Assembly (NCBI GenBank): GCA_964404765.1
Contig: CAYOLL010000020.1
Location: forward strand, 1 to 56,940
DNA: 56,940 nt
Reading direction: 5' to 3'
Origin: CAYOLL01 sp964404765 [NCBI: uncultured Gemmatimonadota bacterium]
GTDB taxonomy: Bacteria > 4572-55
The notes beneath the pieces were generated by a model that saw only the letters and a list, made by a program, of their open reading frames with translations, was not told the DNA's origin and ran no database searches. This document shows, piece after piece, positions 18,085-26,940 of this stretch. Both the position numbers and the translations under genes were made by a program. Within the stretch, counting starts at the first letter, position 1; every line of letters begins with the position of its first letter.

Positions 18085-19409
18085 ATAAAGGCGAATACGG
18101 CGGTCTGATTCTGCCCTTTTCCAAAATCGAACTGCTACGGCGCTCCATAAAAAATGTTGAGCCGACCCATTTAGCGGTCATCGTCACGCAACGCATGGTG
18201 ACGGACGCCGCCGCCACTATCAAAGAATTGAAGCAGCAGTTCAATTTTGTCGAACACTACGAAATTCCGGGCAATGCCAAAGACCCGACCGAAACTTTTT
18301 TGAAATTTAATGACTGCGTGCAATGGATAAAAGGAGAACTCCCGCACGGAAAAATCATCGTCGATATCAGCGGCGGACTGATTCCGACCCGCTTTGGCGT
18401 CAGCATGGGCGCGATTGCTCACAACCTGCCGATTTTTTATCAATCGCAGACTTTGCTGGGGGTTGAAAATAACCTGCTTGTTTTTGATCAGGATGAAAGC
18501 CAGATGCAAATTGTGCGTCTGTCCAATCCTTTGGAAAAAGTGGGGCTGCTCGATGCGGAAACCGCAGTGGAAATGTTCAATCGGCGCAATTATTCCGCGG
18601 CTTCGTATTTTTTTAAAAAAATATTCAGTCAGGTAGAAGGCAAACTGCTTTTCCTGGTTTATGAAGGCATGTATTTTTTGGCAAAAGGCTATAAATCCTG
18701 GGATGAGCTGCAATATAGCCAGGCTCTGCACATGTTGGGCAAGGCCCGCCGAAATCTGTCCAGCGAGGCATTTGATCGCAAAATAATTGATGCTTTGACA
18801 CCGGTTTTTTCGGCTATTGATCAAAACATGATTTTTTTAAATTCAGTTAAAGAAGAGAAGCTGCAATTTCCACAAATCCTGGACTGCTATTTCAATGCGC
18901 GTCGTCGGATTGTGGATCAGCGCCGCCTTGACGACGGCGTAGCCCGCTTATATCGCGCCGCGGAAATGATCGTTCAATTTCGCCTCAAACAAAAGAGCAT
19001 TGACAGCAGCGTCGAAGTAGATTGGAAAAAGTTGAATGGCGGAATTGTGGCCGCCTTTTGTGCGCGCAAAAAGATTATCCCGGAAGCATTGCCGACATTT
19101 GTCACCCTGTTTGACGGCTTACACCTGTTAGACTGCTACGAAGACCCGATTGCCCATCAGATTCTGGAACAGCTGGGCACCCCGCTTTTGCAACTGCTCG
19201 GCGCCCGCAACAAATCCATTCTGGCGCATGGTGTCACGCCGGTTCGGGAAAAAATCGCCCTGGAATTTGATCAACTGCTGGAGCAAATGTTGGTTATGGC
19301 ATTTTCCGGTCGGATGCAGGACGCCGATTTTAAAAAGTCCGCCACCCATACCCATCTGAATTATGAAACCTTCAAAAATATCATTTCAGGTCTGCTGACA
19401 ACACGATAG
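18081..19409 (+). CDS. CARF-HEPN protein, Cas02710 (TIGR02710) family
   Basis: This 442-aa protein resembles the TIGR02710/Cas02710 CRISPR-associated family. The N-terminal Rossmann-like CARF domain has the ligand-binding loop IIVDISGG (residues 92-99). The middle has the family's 'F..RNYSAASYFF' and 'YFNARRRIVDQRRLDDGVARLYRAAE' style helices. The C-terminal HEPN-type catalytic signature is R376-N-K-S-I-L-A-H383. Known relatives are RNases switched on by cyclic oligoadenylate from type III Cas10. No Cas10, other cas gene or CRISPR repeat is in the window. The gene is instead coupled to an Rsm22-like and an SDR gene. Activity and ligand are inferred from family. Confidence 0.8.
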   Translation: MNKGEYGGLILPFSKIELLRRSIKNVEPTHLAVIVTQRMVTDAAATIKELKQQFNFVEHYEIPGNAKDPTETFLKFNDCVQWIKGELPHGKIIVDISGGLIPTRFGVSMGAIAHNLPIFYQSQTLLGVENNLLVFDQDESQMQIVRLSNPLEKVGLLDAETAVEMFNRRNYSAASYFFKKIFSQVEGKLLFLVYEGMYFLAKGYKSWDELQYSQALHMLGKARRNLSSEAFDRKIIDALTPVFSAIDQNMIFLNSVKEEKLQFPQILDCYFNARRRIVDQRRLDDGVARLYRAAEMIVQFRLKQKSIDSSVEVDWKKLNGGIVAAFCARKKIIPEALPTFVTLFDGLHLLDCYEDPIAHQILEQLGTPLLQLLGARNKSILAHGVTPVREKIALEFDQLLEQMLVMAFSGRMQDADFKKSATHTHLNYETFKNIISGLLTTR

Positions 19410-19500
19410 GCTAAAGGGCCAACCGGGGTCGAATGCTGCCCGATTTGACCTATTGTGAACCACAGACCCGAAACTCCAAAACCAATGGGAGAATGCTGCG

Positions 19501-19767
19501 ATGAAATCATTTACCTGTATTGTCAAAAAAGACGGCAACCAGTATGCCTCGCTGTGCATAGAGTTGGATGTCGCCTCCTGTGGCCGGACGAAGAAGGAAG
19601 CGCTGGAGGGTCTGCGCCGCGCTATTGAAACCTATCTGGAGTTTATGGTCGATGAGGGACGTCAGGACGATCTTTATCGCCCGGTACCGATGAACGAACT
19701 TAGTTCCATTTGGCGACAAGCCGGTATCACCAAAAAAATCGCCGGTGATATTTGGAATACCCGCTAA
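19501..19767 (+). CDS. HicB-like antitoxin-family protein, orphan
   Basis: This 88-aa protein has the HicB fold signature: an N-terminal strand pair (FTCIVKKDGNQYASLCIELDVASCGRTKKEALEGLRRAIETYLE) with the family's 'A...GDT..EAL.NL..A' pattern. The C-terminal tail is short and has no DNA-binding domain. A HicA toxin would normally sit just upstream, but 19410-19500 encodes none. It may be an orphan or solitary HicB-like protein. GGGAG lies about 8 nt before the ATG. An intrinsic terminator follows at 19800-19832. Confidence 0.75.
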   Translation: MKSFTCIVKKDGNQYASLCIELDVASCGRTKKEALEGLRRAIETYLEFMVDEGRQDDLYRPVPMNELSSIWRQAGITKKIAGDIWNTR

Positions 19768-19799
19768 TTCTTGCCTGCCTCTTCTCCACTTATAGAAAT

Positions 19800-19832
19800 A
19801 AAAAAGGGCGCAAAATATTCGCGCCCTTTTTT
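19800..19832. terminator. Bidirectional intrinsic terminator
   Basis: AAAAAGGGCGC (from 19801) pairs with GCGCCCTTTTTT around the loop AAAATATTC. There are A- and T-runs on both sides, between the HicB-like gene (+) and citrate synthase (-), so it can serve both convergent units. Confidence 0.85.
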
Positions 19833-19873
19833 ATTTCTCGAAACCAACAAATCGTTTAGAAAACCCGATCCGA

Positions 19874-21184
19874 TCAGGATTTTTTTGCAACCAACTCCTT
19901 AACCCATTCCGTAGTGATGGATTTTGGCCGTTCCAGCGGCATGTTTAGAATGCGATCCCAAATCAGGTAGGACAGTACACCCATCGTTCGGGAAACGCCA
20001 AACAGCACCGTGTAGAAATCAAACTCGGTTACGCCGTAGTGTTGCAGAATGCAGCCGGAGTGGGCATCTACATTTGGCCAGGGATTTTTGGCCTTGCCGT
20101 GTTTGAGCAGAATTGGCGGCACGCACTCATACAACATGCTGACGATTTGAAAAATCTCATCATTCGGCAAGTTCTTGAGGGCAAACTCGCGCTGAGCGGT
20201 ATAGCGCGGGTCGGTTTTGCGCAAAACCGCATGTCCGTAACCGGGAATAACCTGGCCGGACAACAGCGTGCTTTCAATCTCTTCTTCCAGTTGCGCTTTG
20301 GTCGGTACACCACCGCCCAATTTCTTCTTTAGATTCATAATCCAGCGTAAAACTTCCTGATTGGCCAGACCATGCAAAGGACCGGCCAGACCATTCATGC
20401 CGGCTGACAAGCAGTAATAGGCATCGGACAGGGCGCTGCCGACCAGGTGCGTCGTATGTGCGCTGACATTGCCACCTTCATGATCGCTATGGATCACCAA
20501 ATAAAGTCGCATCAGTTCGTAAAACTCAGGATTGTCAACGCCCATCATGTGGGCAAAGTTTGCGCCCCAATCCAATGTAGGGTCCGGCGGAATAAAGGTG
20601 TCGCCTTTATAGCAGCGACGATAGATATAGGCCGCGATCATCGGCACCGTCGCCAGAATATTGAGGGTGTCTTCAAATGTTGCATCCCAAAAATCGTTTT
20701 TGCCTAAACCGGCCTCATATTCTTTAGCAAAAAGAGACTCATGCTGCATAACCAGAATGGCCGTAGAAAACTGGGTCATCGGATGCGTATCGGTCGGCAT
20801 AGCTCGCAACACATCGTATACATATTGTGGCAAGATTGCCCGTCGTTGCAATTCCGCAGTGATCTCTTCAGTTTCGGCCTGGGTTGGCACTTCACCGACC
20901 AAAAGCAGATAAAAAATAGCTTCCGGCAAGGGTTGGTTACTACCCTTGGCCCGCGGCAGTTTCTCCACAATCTCCGGAATGCTAAATCCACGGAAACGAA
21001 TGCCTTCTTGCGGATCTAATTCCGAAGTATCGCATACCAGCGCTTTGATATCACGCATACCGCCGTATGCTTGCGACACTGTAATATCACCAACTACAAC
21101 ATCACCATGCGTCTTGATCAATTCCTTAATCTCCTGGCGCATCGGCGCAATTTTCGATTTCAGCTTTTCTTTGAGCTTACACAC
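19874..21184 (-). CDS. gltA: Citrate (Si)-synthase, eukaryotic-like type
   Basis: Condenses acetyl-CoA with oxaloacetate in the TCA cycle. At about 436 aa with a 'SDHEGGNVSAHTTHLVGSALSD' core, it belongs to the mitochondrial-like Si-citrate synthase group rather than the E. coli hexameric type. The catalytic triad is present: His in HSDHEGGN (~235), His in GYGHAVLR (~318) and Asp in NVDAHSG (~373). The GTG start at 21184 is preferred because GGAGG lies 6 nt upstream; an in-frame ATG at 21244 would add 20 unlikely residues. It is monocistronic and ends at the bidirectional terminator. Confidence 0.95.
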   Translation of the reverse strand: MCKLKEKLKSKIAPMRQEIKELIKTHGDVVVGDITVSQAYGGMRDIKALVCDTSELDPQEGIRFRGFSIPEIVEKLPRAKGSNQPLPEAIFYLLLVGEVPTQAETEEITAELQRRAILPQYVYDVLRAMPTDTHPMTQFSTAILVMQHESLFAKEYEAGLGKNDFWDATFEDTLNILATVPMIAAYIYRRCYKGDTFIPPDPTLDWGANFAHMMGVDNPEFYELMRLYLVIHSDHEGGNVSAHTTHLVGSALSDAYYCLSAGMNGLAGPLHGLANQEVLRWIMNLKKKLGGGVPTKAQLEEEIESTLLSGQVIPGYGHAVLRKTDPRYTAQREFALKNLPNDEIFQIVSMLYECVPPILLKHGKAKNPWPNVDAHSGCILQHYGVTEFDFYTVLFGVSRTMGVLSYLIWDRILNMPLERPKSITTEWVKELVAKKS

Positions 21185-21433
21185 AGCAGACCTCCGGTCA
21201 GTATTATTTGGTAATTGGGTTGAGAAATAAAAAGTAAACGGCACAATAGCGCAATAGCTTACGACAGCTTAATCCGGAGACTACCGTAACGGCGCTATCA
21301 GCCCTATAATATATCCTAAAATAGCCCGGCGTCAACGATTACTTAAATCAAAATTCCTATTCCTGGGGTTGTTTGACAAAGGCAAGATATGAAACTACAG
21401 CTGAACATTTGCATTGTGCGCAAGAATGTAGCC

Positions 21434-21472
21434 CGACTCTCCAGAGTCGCCGCCGCGAGTCAGGAGACTCGC
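21434..21472. repeat. Paired REP-like hairpins
   Basis: Two adjacent palindromes share a GACTC/GAGTC core: CGACTC-TCCA-GAGTCG (21434-21449) and GCGAGTC-AGGA-GACTCGC (21455-21472). The pair sits just downstream of the GNAT gene's stop, between it and citrate synthase, and resembles REP/BIME sequences. Confidence 0.6.
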
Positions 21473-21494
21473 GCTCTATTTGCGGTTTACCGCG

Positions 21495-21929
21495 CTACAG
21501 TTTGGCATAAGTATTAGGAAAATAGCGCTCCATAAAACGATCGGCATTGGCTAAAGGCGTAAAACCGAATTGCGCATAAAGACCCTGCGCGTCAGCCGTT
21601 GCCAGCATCCACCGCCGCAGGCCCTGCAGGTCCGGATGGGCAATGACTGCTTCCATTAAGCGCTTGCTAAAGCCTTTGCCGCGCTCCGATTTGACAATAA
21701 ATACATCGGCCAGATAGGCAAAAGTTGTATAATCGCTAACAACCCGGGCAAAGCCAATCTGCGCGCCGTCCTTGAAAATTGCAAAACAGAGTGAATGGGC
21801 TATGGCCCGCTCTACCAGATATCGCGGAATACCTGTCGCCCAATAAGATTCCTGACTAAGAAAACGATGGATAAAGTCAATATCAAAGCGCGTGGAATCA
21901 GTCGAAATTTCATAAGCCGGAGGATTCAT
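21495..21929 (-). CDS. GNAT-family N-acetyltransferase
   Basis: This 144-aa acyl-CoA N-acyltransferase is predicted from 'AIFKDGAQIGFARVVSD', 'YLADVFIVKSERGKGFSKRLM' (strand 4 and the acetyl-CoA pyrophosphate loop R-G-K-G-F-S) and 'LATADAQGLYAQFGF' near the end. The start at 21929 (MNPPAYEIS) is chosen because GGAG lies 7 nt upstream. The substrate is unknown. It follows the rpmA terminator, so it is probably transcribed on its own. Confidence 0.88.
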   Translation of the reverse strand: MNPPAYEISTDSTRFDIDFIHRFLSQESYWATGIPRYLVERAIAHSLCFAIFKDGAQIGFARVVSDYTTFAYLADVFIVKSERGKGFSKRLMEAVIAHPDLQGLRRWMLATADAQGLYAQFGFTPLANADRFMERYFPNTYAKL

Positions 21930-21960
21930 GTCGGGCTCCAAATTTTTAGGACAAAACAAA

Positions 21961-22000
21961 AAAAGAACGCTTTCCAGTTTTGGAAGACGTTCTTTTTTTT
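21961..22000 (-). terminator. Intrinsic terminator downstream of rpmA
   Basis: A long stem (AAGAACG pairing with CGTTCTT, plus inner TTCCA/TGGAA) carries homopolymer T-runs on both strands. It separates rpmA from the GNAT gene. Confidence 0.85.
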
Positions 22001-22016
22001 AAGATCAAAATGAAGC

Positions 22017-22289
22017 TTATTTTGCAGCGGTTGGAAGTTGCTCATACACTGAAACACGTTTTTTATAACGGCCAACTCGCTCAAACTTGACATAGCCGGT
22101 AATCAACGCAAATAATGTGTAATCACGACCGGCGCCAACATTTTCGCCGGGGCGAATCGGTGTGCCGCATTGGCGAACCAGAATGTTGCCGGCGCTTACC
22201 AATTGTCCGTCATGGCGCTTCACACCACGGCGTTGACTGTTGCTGTCGCGCCCGTTTCGTGAACTGCCGACACCCTTTTTGTGAGCCAT
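22017..22289 (-). CDS. rpmA: 50S ribosomal protein L27
   Basis: This large-subunit protein lies near the peptidyl-transferase centre. The 90-aa sequence begins [20 protein letters not shown] and has 'GGxILVRQ.GT...PG.NVG.G.D.TLFA', which is diagnostic for L27. GGAG lies 8 nt before the ATG. There is no Firmicutes-style cleavable N-terminal extension. It normally sits right after rplU (L21), but no L21 gene is found upstream; the preceding gene on this strand is a glycosyltransferase. A strong terminator follows. Confidence 0.97.
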   Translation of the reverse strand: MAHKKGVGSSRNGRDSNSQRRGVKRHDGQLVSAGNILVRQCGTPIRPGENVGAGRDYTLFALITGYVKFERVGRYKKRVSVYEQLPTAAK

Positions 22290-22423
22290 TGTCCTATCTC
22301 CTTACCTCAGATTGGTATAATTCTACGAAATTTTATGCAATTCAAGAGTTGCTAAAATAGCGCACATTATTGGATTTGTCAAATAATTTTCTGTCAGCTA
22401 TTAAAATTTATCCCGAATTATTC

Positions 22424-23408
22424 CTAAACTACTGTATGTACGGCATCGTACACAGCGTCCACCGCAATATCACGCATGCAACGAAAGTGTTTCAACGGAC
22501 AGGCGCTTTGGCCATGCAAGTGGCAGGGACGGCACGGCAGTGGCGTCTCGACGACGCGATTGCGCTCGCCATACGGCCAAAAACCCAGCTCCGGCGTTGT
22601 CCCGCCAAAAATCGCAACCACCGGCGTTCCGACTGCGACGGCCATGTGCATCGGCCCGGTGTCGTTGGTGATAAATACCCCACACTGCTTGATCAGGGCC
22701 GCCAATTGTGATAAGCGCAATTGTCCGGTCGTATCCAGCAAACGGGGATGGCCTGCGCCGGCAAGCTGCCTGTTTGTCTCGCGGTCGCCTGATCCCCCAA
22801 AAAGAATAATTGCATTATGTGGATCAGACAGCAAGCGCGTCGTCAATTCCGAAAAATATGGCCAACGCTTGGTAAAATGCAGTGCACCCGGGTTCAATCC
22901 AATTATTTTTCGATCCCCCAAGGCCGACAATTGCGCAAGCAACGGCTCATCCATCAATGGTGGAAAAAGGCGGGGCTGCCGGGTGACGACGGGAATATTC
23001 AACCGACGCAGCCCGCCTAAATACAAATCAATCGTATGTTGCTTAACCGGGCGCGTCTTTTTATGCCGAACTAACGCCTGACGTCCGGCGCGATCACTAT
23101 CATAACGGCTAACCGGTCGCCCCAATAACAGCGACAGCCACCGGCTGCGCAGATTAGCATGAAGATCAATAACCAGATCCGGCTGCCAGGCCCGAATTTC
23201 CCGCCCTAACTGCCAAAGACCTTTATCCGCCTTAAGCAAAAAAAGATGCGCCAGACGCGGGTCGTATTGGAATAAATCAGCAAATGCGGCTTTGGTCGCC
23301 AGACCAAGCTCGACCTGCGGCAGGGCGGATTTAAGATTATCCAGCACCGGCGTAGTTAAAATAAGATCGCCCAATGAACTAAAGCGAATTATAAGAATAC
23401 GTTTCACT
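22424..23408 (-). CDS. Glycosyltransferase family 9 (ADP-heptose:LPS heptosyltransferase-like)
   Basis: This cytoplasmic-face enzyme is likely to add heptose to the LPS inner core. It opens with the family's 'KRILIIRFSSLGDLILTTPVL', has DLVIDLHANLRS in the first Rossmann domain, and in the second 'GLNPGALHFTKRWP', 'ILFGGSGDRE' and 'FITNDTGPMHMAVAVGTPVVAIFGGT'. I place the start at GTG 23408 (VKRILII), possibly TTG 23414; the ORF extends to 23527 but that extension is not family-like. The C-terminus is Cys-rich (CRPCHLHGQSACPL...C). It implies a diderm with a heptose-containing glycolipid. Confidence 0.88.
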
Positions 23409-23722
23409 TTCAATACTAATGTTCCCTTTGAGTTCGCAGCAAATTTTTGTGTTAAGATAATAGGAAAACCCTTTATCGGCAACTCACTTTTGCGGGGGAA
23501 CAACGAACCGTGCTTTGGGTATGTCAAACCTCAAACCACTGGTAAATTTTTATTCCAGACACGAGTAACATCGATGTTAGCGGCTCATGCGAGCAAAGCT
23601 TTTTTAATGTTTTTAATTCGGTAAAAAGCTGCCCGGTTTGTTCAATCTGTATTCCGTTTTTCTTTAATTCATGCAGCGTGATTTCGTTAATATCGCTGCC
23701 AACTTTTTCTGAAGGGAGATGT

Positions 23723-24754
23723 ATGAGTAGTTTTTTGAAAATGGTTAGCGCCGGTTTATTGGGCGTAGCCGTAGCATCGTCAACCGTCGCGAATGCGGCG
23801 AATCGCAATCTGCCGGATGGCCTGTACGCAGAAATCAGCACGAAAAAAGGCGTGATTTTACTGCAGCTCTATTATGACAAAACGCCGATGACTGTGACCA
23901 ATTTTGTCGGTTTAACCGAAGGAAAGCTGACTGCGGCCAAAGGCAAACCATTTTACGACGGGCTGAAGTTTCATCGCGTCGTTGACAATTTTATGATTCA
24001 GGGCGGTGACCCGGCCGGTAACGGCAGCGGCGGCCCCGGCTATTCTTTTCCGGATGAAATTGATCCGACCTTAAAGCACGATGTGCCGGGTGTTTTGTCG
24101 ATGGCCAATCGCGGGCCGGCCACCAACGGCAGCCAATTTTTCATTACCCATGTGCCCACACCCTGGTTAGACGGTAAGCACACCATTTTTGGCAAAGTTA
24201 TAGAAGGTCAGGCCGTGGTTGACTCCATCAAACAAAATGACGGCATTGACAAAGTTACCATTTTACGTGTTGGAAAAGCCGCACAAGCTTTTAAGCCGGA
24301 TCAGGCCAAATTTGACGCGCTTGTTGCTGCGGCGGCAGGGCCAAAAAAGCCGCAAACCGCGCAGGCTGTCGATACCGCCGGTTTTGAAAAGATGATTAAG
24401 CAAAAATGGCCGACCGCCACCAAAACTGCTTCCGGTCTGATGTACGTAGTGACCAAAGAAGGCGCGGGCAGCAAGCCGCAAAAGGGTCAGAATGTCTCGG
24501 CTCATTATACGGGCACACTGCTGGACGGCACCAAGTTCGACAGCTCGGTTGACCGCGGCAAGCCCATTGACTTTCCGGTCGGCGTCGGGCGGGTCATCCC
24601 CGGCTGGGACGAAGCGCTGTTGGATATGAAAAAAGGTGAGCAACGCACGTTGATTGTGCCGTATCAATTGGCTTATGGCGAAGCCGGCCGCCCGCCGGTA
24701 ATTCCGGCCAAAGCCACGCTGGTTTTTGATGTTGAACTCGTTGATTTTAAATAA
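23723..24754 (+). CDS. Exported dual immunophilin: cyclophilin-FKBP fusion (paralogue 1)
   Basis: This 343-aa peptidyl-prolyl isomerase has a signal peptide ([25 protein letters not shown]). A cyclophilin domain (~30-190) follows, with [15 protein letters not shown] and NGSQFFITH. After a Lys/Ala linker comes an FKBP domain (~245-343) with [27 protein letters not shown] and [29 protein letters not shown]. The start is chosen from GAAGGGAGATGT upstream of ATG 23723. Such dual-family immunophilins (CFBP type) are uncommon. It folds proline-containing periplasmic proteins by inference. A close paralogue follows immediately. Confidence 0.92.
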   Translation: MSSFLKMVSAGLLGVAVASSTVANAANRNLPDGLYAEISTKKGVILLQLYYDKTPMTVTNFVGLTEGKLTAAKGKPFYDGLKFHRVVDNFMIQGGDPAGNGSGGPGYSFPDEIDPTLKHDVPGVLSMANRGPATNGSQFFITHVPTPWLDGKHTIFGKVIEGQAVVDSIKQNDGIDKVTILRVGKAAQAFKPDQAKFDALVAAAAGPKKPQTAQAVDTAGFEKMIKQKWPTATKTASGLMYVVTKEGAGSKPQKGQNVSAHYTGTLLDGTKFDSSVDRGKPIDFPVGVGRVIPGWDEALLDMKKGEQRTLIVPYQLAYGEAGRPPVIPAKATLVFDVELVDFK

Positions 24755-24916
24755 ATTTAGCCGTCGATTCACCTAATTGGAACACGGATATTACAAATAA
24801 GATTCATTTTGCAATTATTCGTAAGAGCCGACGGATGCCGTGCAAATCTGTGCTCCACCTTTTGGGGCACGGATCGGCACGGATTCGTCTTTTTTTCTCC
24901 TCTTTAAGGAAAATGT

Positions 24917-25942
24917 ATGAATACTTTTGTGAAAGCGGTTAGTATCTTTTTATTGGGCGCGTTGTTAATTTTGTCTTGTACGCCTGCATCAAAGTCACGC
25001 AATCTGCCGGACGGCCTTTACGCAGAAATCATTACTAAAAAAGGTAATATTTTGCTGCAGCTCCATTATGAAAAAGTACCCATGACTGTAACCAATTTTG
25101 TCGGTTTAGTCGAAGGAAAACTGACGGCAGCCAAAGGCAAGCCATTCTATGACGGGTTGAAGTTTCACCGCGTCGTCGAAAATTTTATGATTCAGGGCGG
25201 CGACCCGGCCGGTGATGGCAGTAGCGGCCCCGGCTATTCTTTTCCGGATGAAATTGATCCGACCCTGAAGCACGATGCGCCGGGTATTTTGTCGATGGCC
25301 AATCGCGGGCCGGCCACCAACGGCAGCCAATTTTTTATTACTCATGTGCCTACGCCCTGGTTAGACGGGATGCACACCATTTTTGGCAAAGTTGTGGAAG
25401 GTCAGGCCGTGGTTGACTCCATCAAGCAAAATGATAGCATCGACAAAATTACCATCCTGCGTATTGGCAAAGCCGCCCAAGATTTTAAACCGGATCAGGC
25501 CAAATTTGACGCGCTGGTAGCTGAAGCAACAAAAAAACAGCAAGCTAAACAGGCGGACGAAGCCGCCAATTTAGAAAATGTAATTAAGCAAAAATGGCCG
25601 ACCGCCATCAAAACCGCTTCCGGCCTGATGTATGTAGTGACCAAAGAGGGCACGGGCGGTAAACCGAAACAAGGTCAGAGTGTTACCGCTCACTATACGG
25701 GCACATTGCTGGACGGCACCAAGTTTGACAGCTCGGTTGACCGCGGTGAGCCCATTGAATTTCCGGTCGGCGTCGGACAAGTCATTCCCGGTTGGGATGA
25801 GGCGCTGCTGGACATGAAAAAGGATGAAAAGCGCACGCTGATTATTCCGTACCAATTGGCATACGGCGAGGCCGGTCGTCCGCCGGTAATTCCGCCCAGA
25901 GCCACGCTGGTTTTTGATGTTGAACTTGTCAATTTTAAATAA
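24917..25942 (+). CDS. Lipoprotein dual immunophilin: cyclophilin-FKBP fusion (paralogue 2)
   Basis: This 341-aa tandem paralogue of the preceding gene is nearly identical through both PPIase domains but has a different export signal. The N-terminus MNTFVKAVSIFLLGALLILSC ends in a lipobox-like Cys, so the protein is probably a lipoprotein anchored to a membrane rather than soluble. The linker is also divergent (Gln/Lys/Ala-rich). AAGGAAAATGT precedes the ATG. The last codons (Asn-Phe-Lys-stop) form part of a 13-bp direct repeat flanking a small inserted element (25944-26087), so the gene was left intact by that insertion. Confidence 0.92.
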   Translation: MNTFVKAVSIFLLGALLILSCTPASKSRNLPDGLYAEIITKKGNILLQLHYEKVPMTVTNFVGLVEGKLTAAKGKPFYDGLKFHRVVENFMIQGGDPAGDGSSGPGYSFPDEIDPTLKHDAPGILSMANRGPATNGSQFFITHVPTPWLDGMHTIFGKVVEGQAVVDSIKQNDSIDKITILRIGKAAQDFKPDQAKFDALVAEATKKQQAKQADEAANLENVIKQKWPTAIKTASGLMYVVTKEGTGGKPKQGQSVTAHYTGTLLDGTKFDSSVDRGEPIEFPVGVGQVIPGWDEALLDMKKDEKRTLIIPYQLAYGEAGRPPVIPPRATLVFDVELVNFK

Positions 25943-25943
25943 A

Positions 25944-26087
25944 TTGTACTAGTCAACGACCTTTAGAACACTTTTTGTCGGTGTCATTCCGGTATGTTTT
26001 TAACCGGAATCTTCTTTCAGGCATACAAGATGCCGGATAAAAGCATTCCGGCATGACAAGTGTTCGACAGGTTGTTGACTAGTACAC
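25944..26087. mobile_element. 144-bp MITE-like element with terminal inverted repeats and 13-bp target duplication
   Basis: The ends TTGTACTAGTCAACGACC (25944) and GGTTGTTGACTAGTACAC (to 26087) are inverted repeats that extend imperfectly to about 28 bp. The interior holds a CATTCCGG...CCGGAAT palindrome and a CATTCCGGCATGACA end. An exact 13-bp direct repeat, AATTTTAAATAAA, flanks it (25931-25943 and 26088-26100). The left repeat covers the stop codon of the lipoprotein gene. There is no coding capacity. It would depend on a transposase elsewhere; a duplication of this length is in the range reported for IS4-type elements. Confidence 0.8.
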
Positions 26088-26176
26088 AATTTTAAATAAA
26101 TGTGGTTTTTCAGACGTGCTTGTGACGGTTAATCAAGACCTTAGGCTTTTCCCTCACCCTTTGGATTTAATACGCT

Positions 26177-26926
26177 ATGGATGAATTTATATACGGGCGA
26201 AAGCCATTATTAGAAGCGCTGCAAGCTGAGCAATTCGCGATCAATAAAATTTTTATAGCTGAAGATGCCCATGGCAGCGTAATTGAGGCGATTAAATCGG
26301 AAGCGCGCAGCCGGCAAATCCCTTTCAAATTTGTGCCGGTGGACAAGCTAAACCGCTTTTTTGAAACAAGCGTCAGCCATCAGGGCGTGGTTGGCCAAAC
26401 TGCGGCGGCAGAATATGCTGATCTTACGGATGTTATTTCAAATAAACGGGTTGGCCAGCCATTGGTCGTATTATTAGATAGCTTGCAGGATGTACACAAT
26501 CTTGGCGCGGTTATTCGCACTGCAGAAGCTGCCGCGGCAAATGGCGTGGTCATTCCTAAACACGGCGCTGCCGGGCTGTCTGCCACTGTTTTCAAGACAT
26601 CGGCCGGCGCGGTCTCCCGATTGCCGGTAGCCCGGCAAAATTTGCAAAATGCGCTGGAACAGCTAAAGGCCGCCGGGTTCTGGTCGGTTGGGCTTTCCAC
26701 CCAAGCCAAACAGTCGCTATACGATGTGAAGCTGCATGATTTACCCATAGCATTGCTTATCGGTGCGGAAGAAAAGGACTTGTCGCCCGTGCTGCAAAAA
26801 AAGTGTGATTTTTTACTGAAAATCCCAATTTGGGGTCAAACAAATTCGCTGAACGCATCCAATGCCGCCGCTATTGCCATTTATGAAATCAGACGGCAGC
26901 AGATGCTTCAACTTGGTACAAAGTGA
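26177..26926 (+). CDS. rlmB: 23S rRNA 2'-O-ribose methyltransferase RlmB (SpoU/TrmH family)
   Basis: This is a SPOUT-class methyltransferase, probably for Gm2251 in 23S rRNA. The N-terminal substrate-binding domain (IYGRKPLLEAL) is followed by the knotted catalytic domain: 'LLDSLQDVHNLGAVIRTAEA' (motif 1 with Asn/Arg), 'LLIGAEEKDLSP' (motif 2) and 'IPIWGQTNSLNASNAAAIAIYE' (motif 3). At 249 aa it is full length. The yajQ gene starts 14 nt after its stop, so the two are co-transcribed. The family is certain; the exact target nucleotide is assigned by homology. Confidence 0.92.
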   Translation: MDEFIYGRKPLLEALQAEQFAINKIFIAEDAHGSVIEAIKSEARSRQIPFKFVPVDKLNRFFETSVSHQGVVGQTAAAEYADLTDVISNKRVGQPLVVLLDSLQDVHNLGAVIRTAEAAAANGVVIPKHGAAGLSATVFKTSAGAVSRLPVARQNLQNALEQLKAAGFWSVGLSTQAKQSLYDVKLHDLPIALLIGAEEKDLSPVLQKKCDFLLKIPIWGQTNSLNASNAAAIAIYEIRRQQMLQLGTK

Positions 26927-26940
26927 GGAGGTAACAAGCT

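Noticed and set aside
19410-19500. HicA toxin gene upstream of the HicB-like gene
   Set aside because: The gap is only 91 nt and encodes nothing like HicA.
23524-23841. A 105-codon - strand open frame
   Set aside because: It runs antisense over the start and signal peptide of the first PPIase, and across the short promoter region; no family match.
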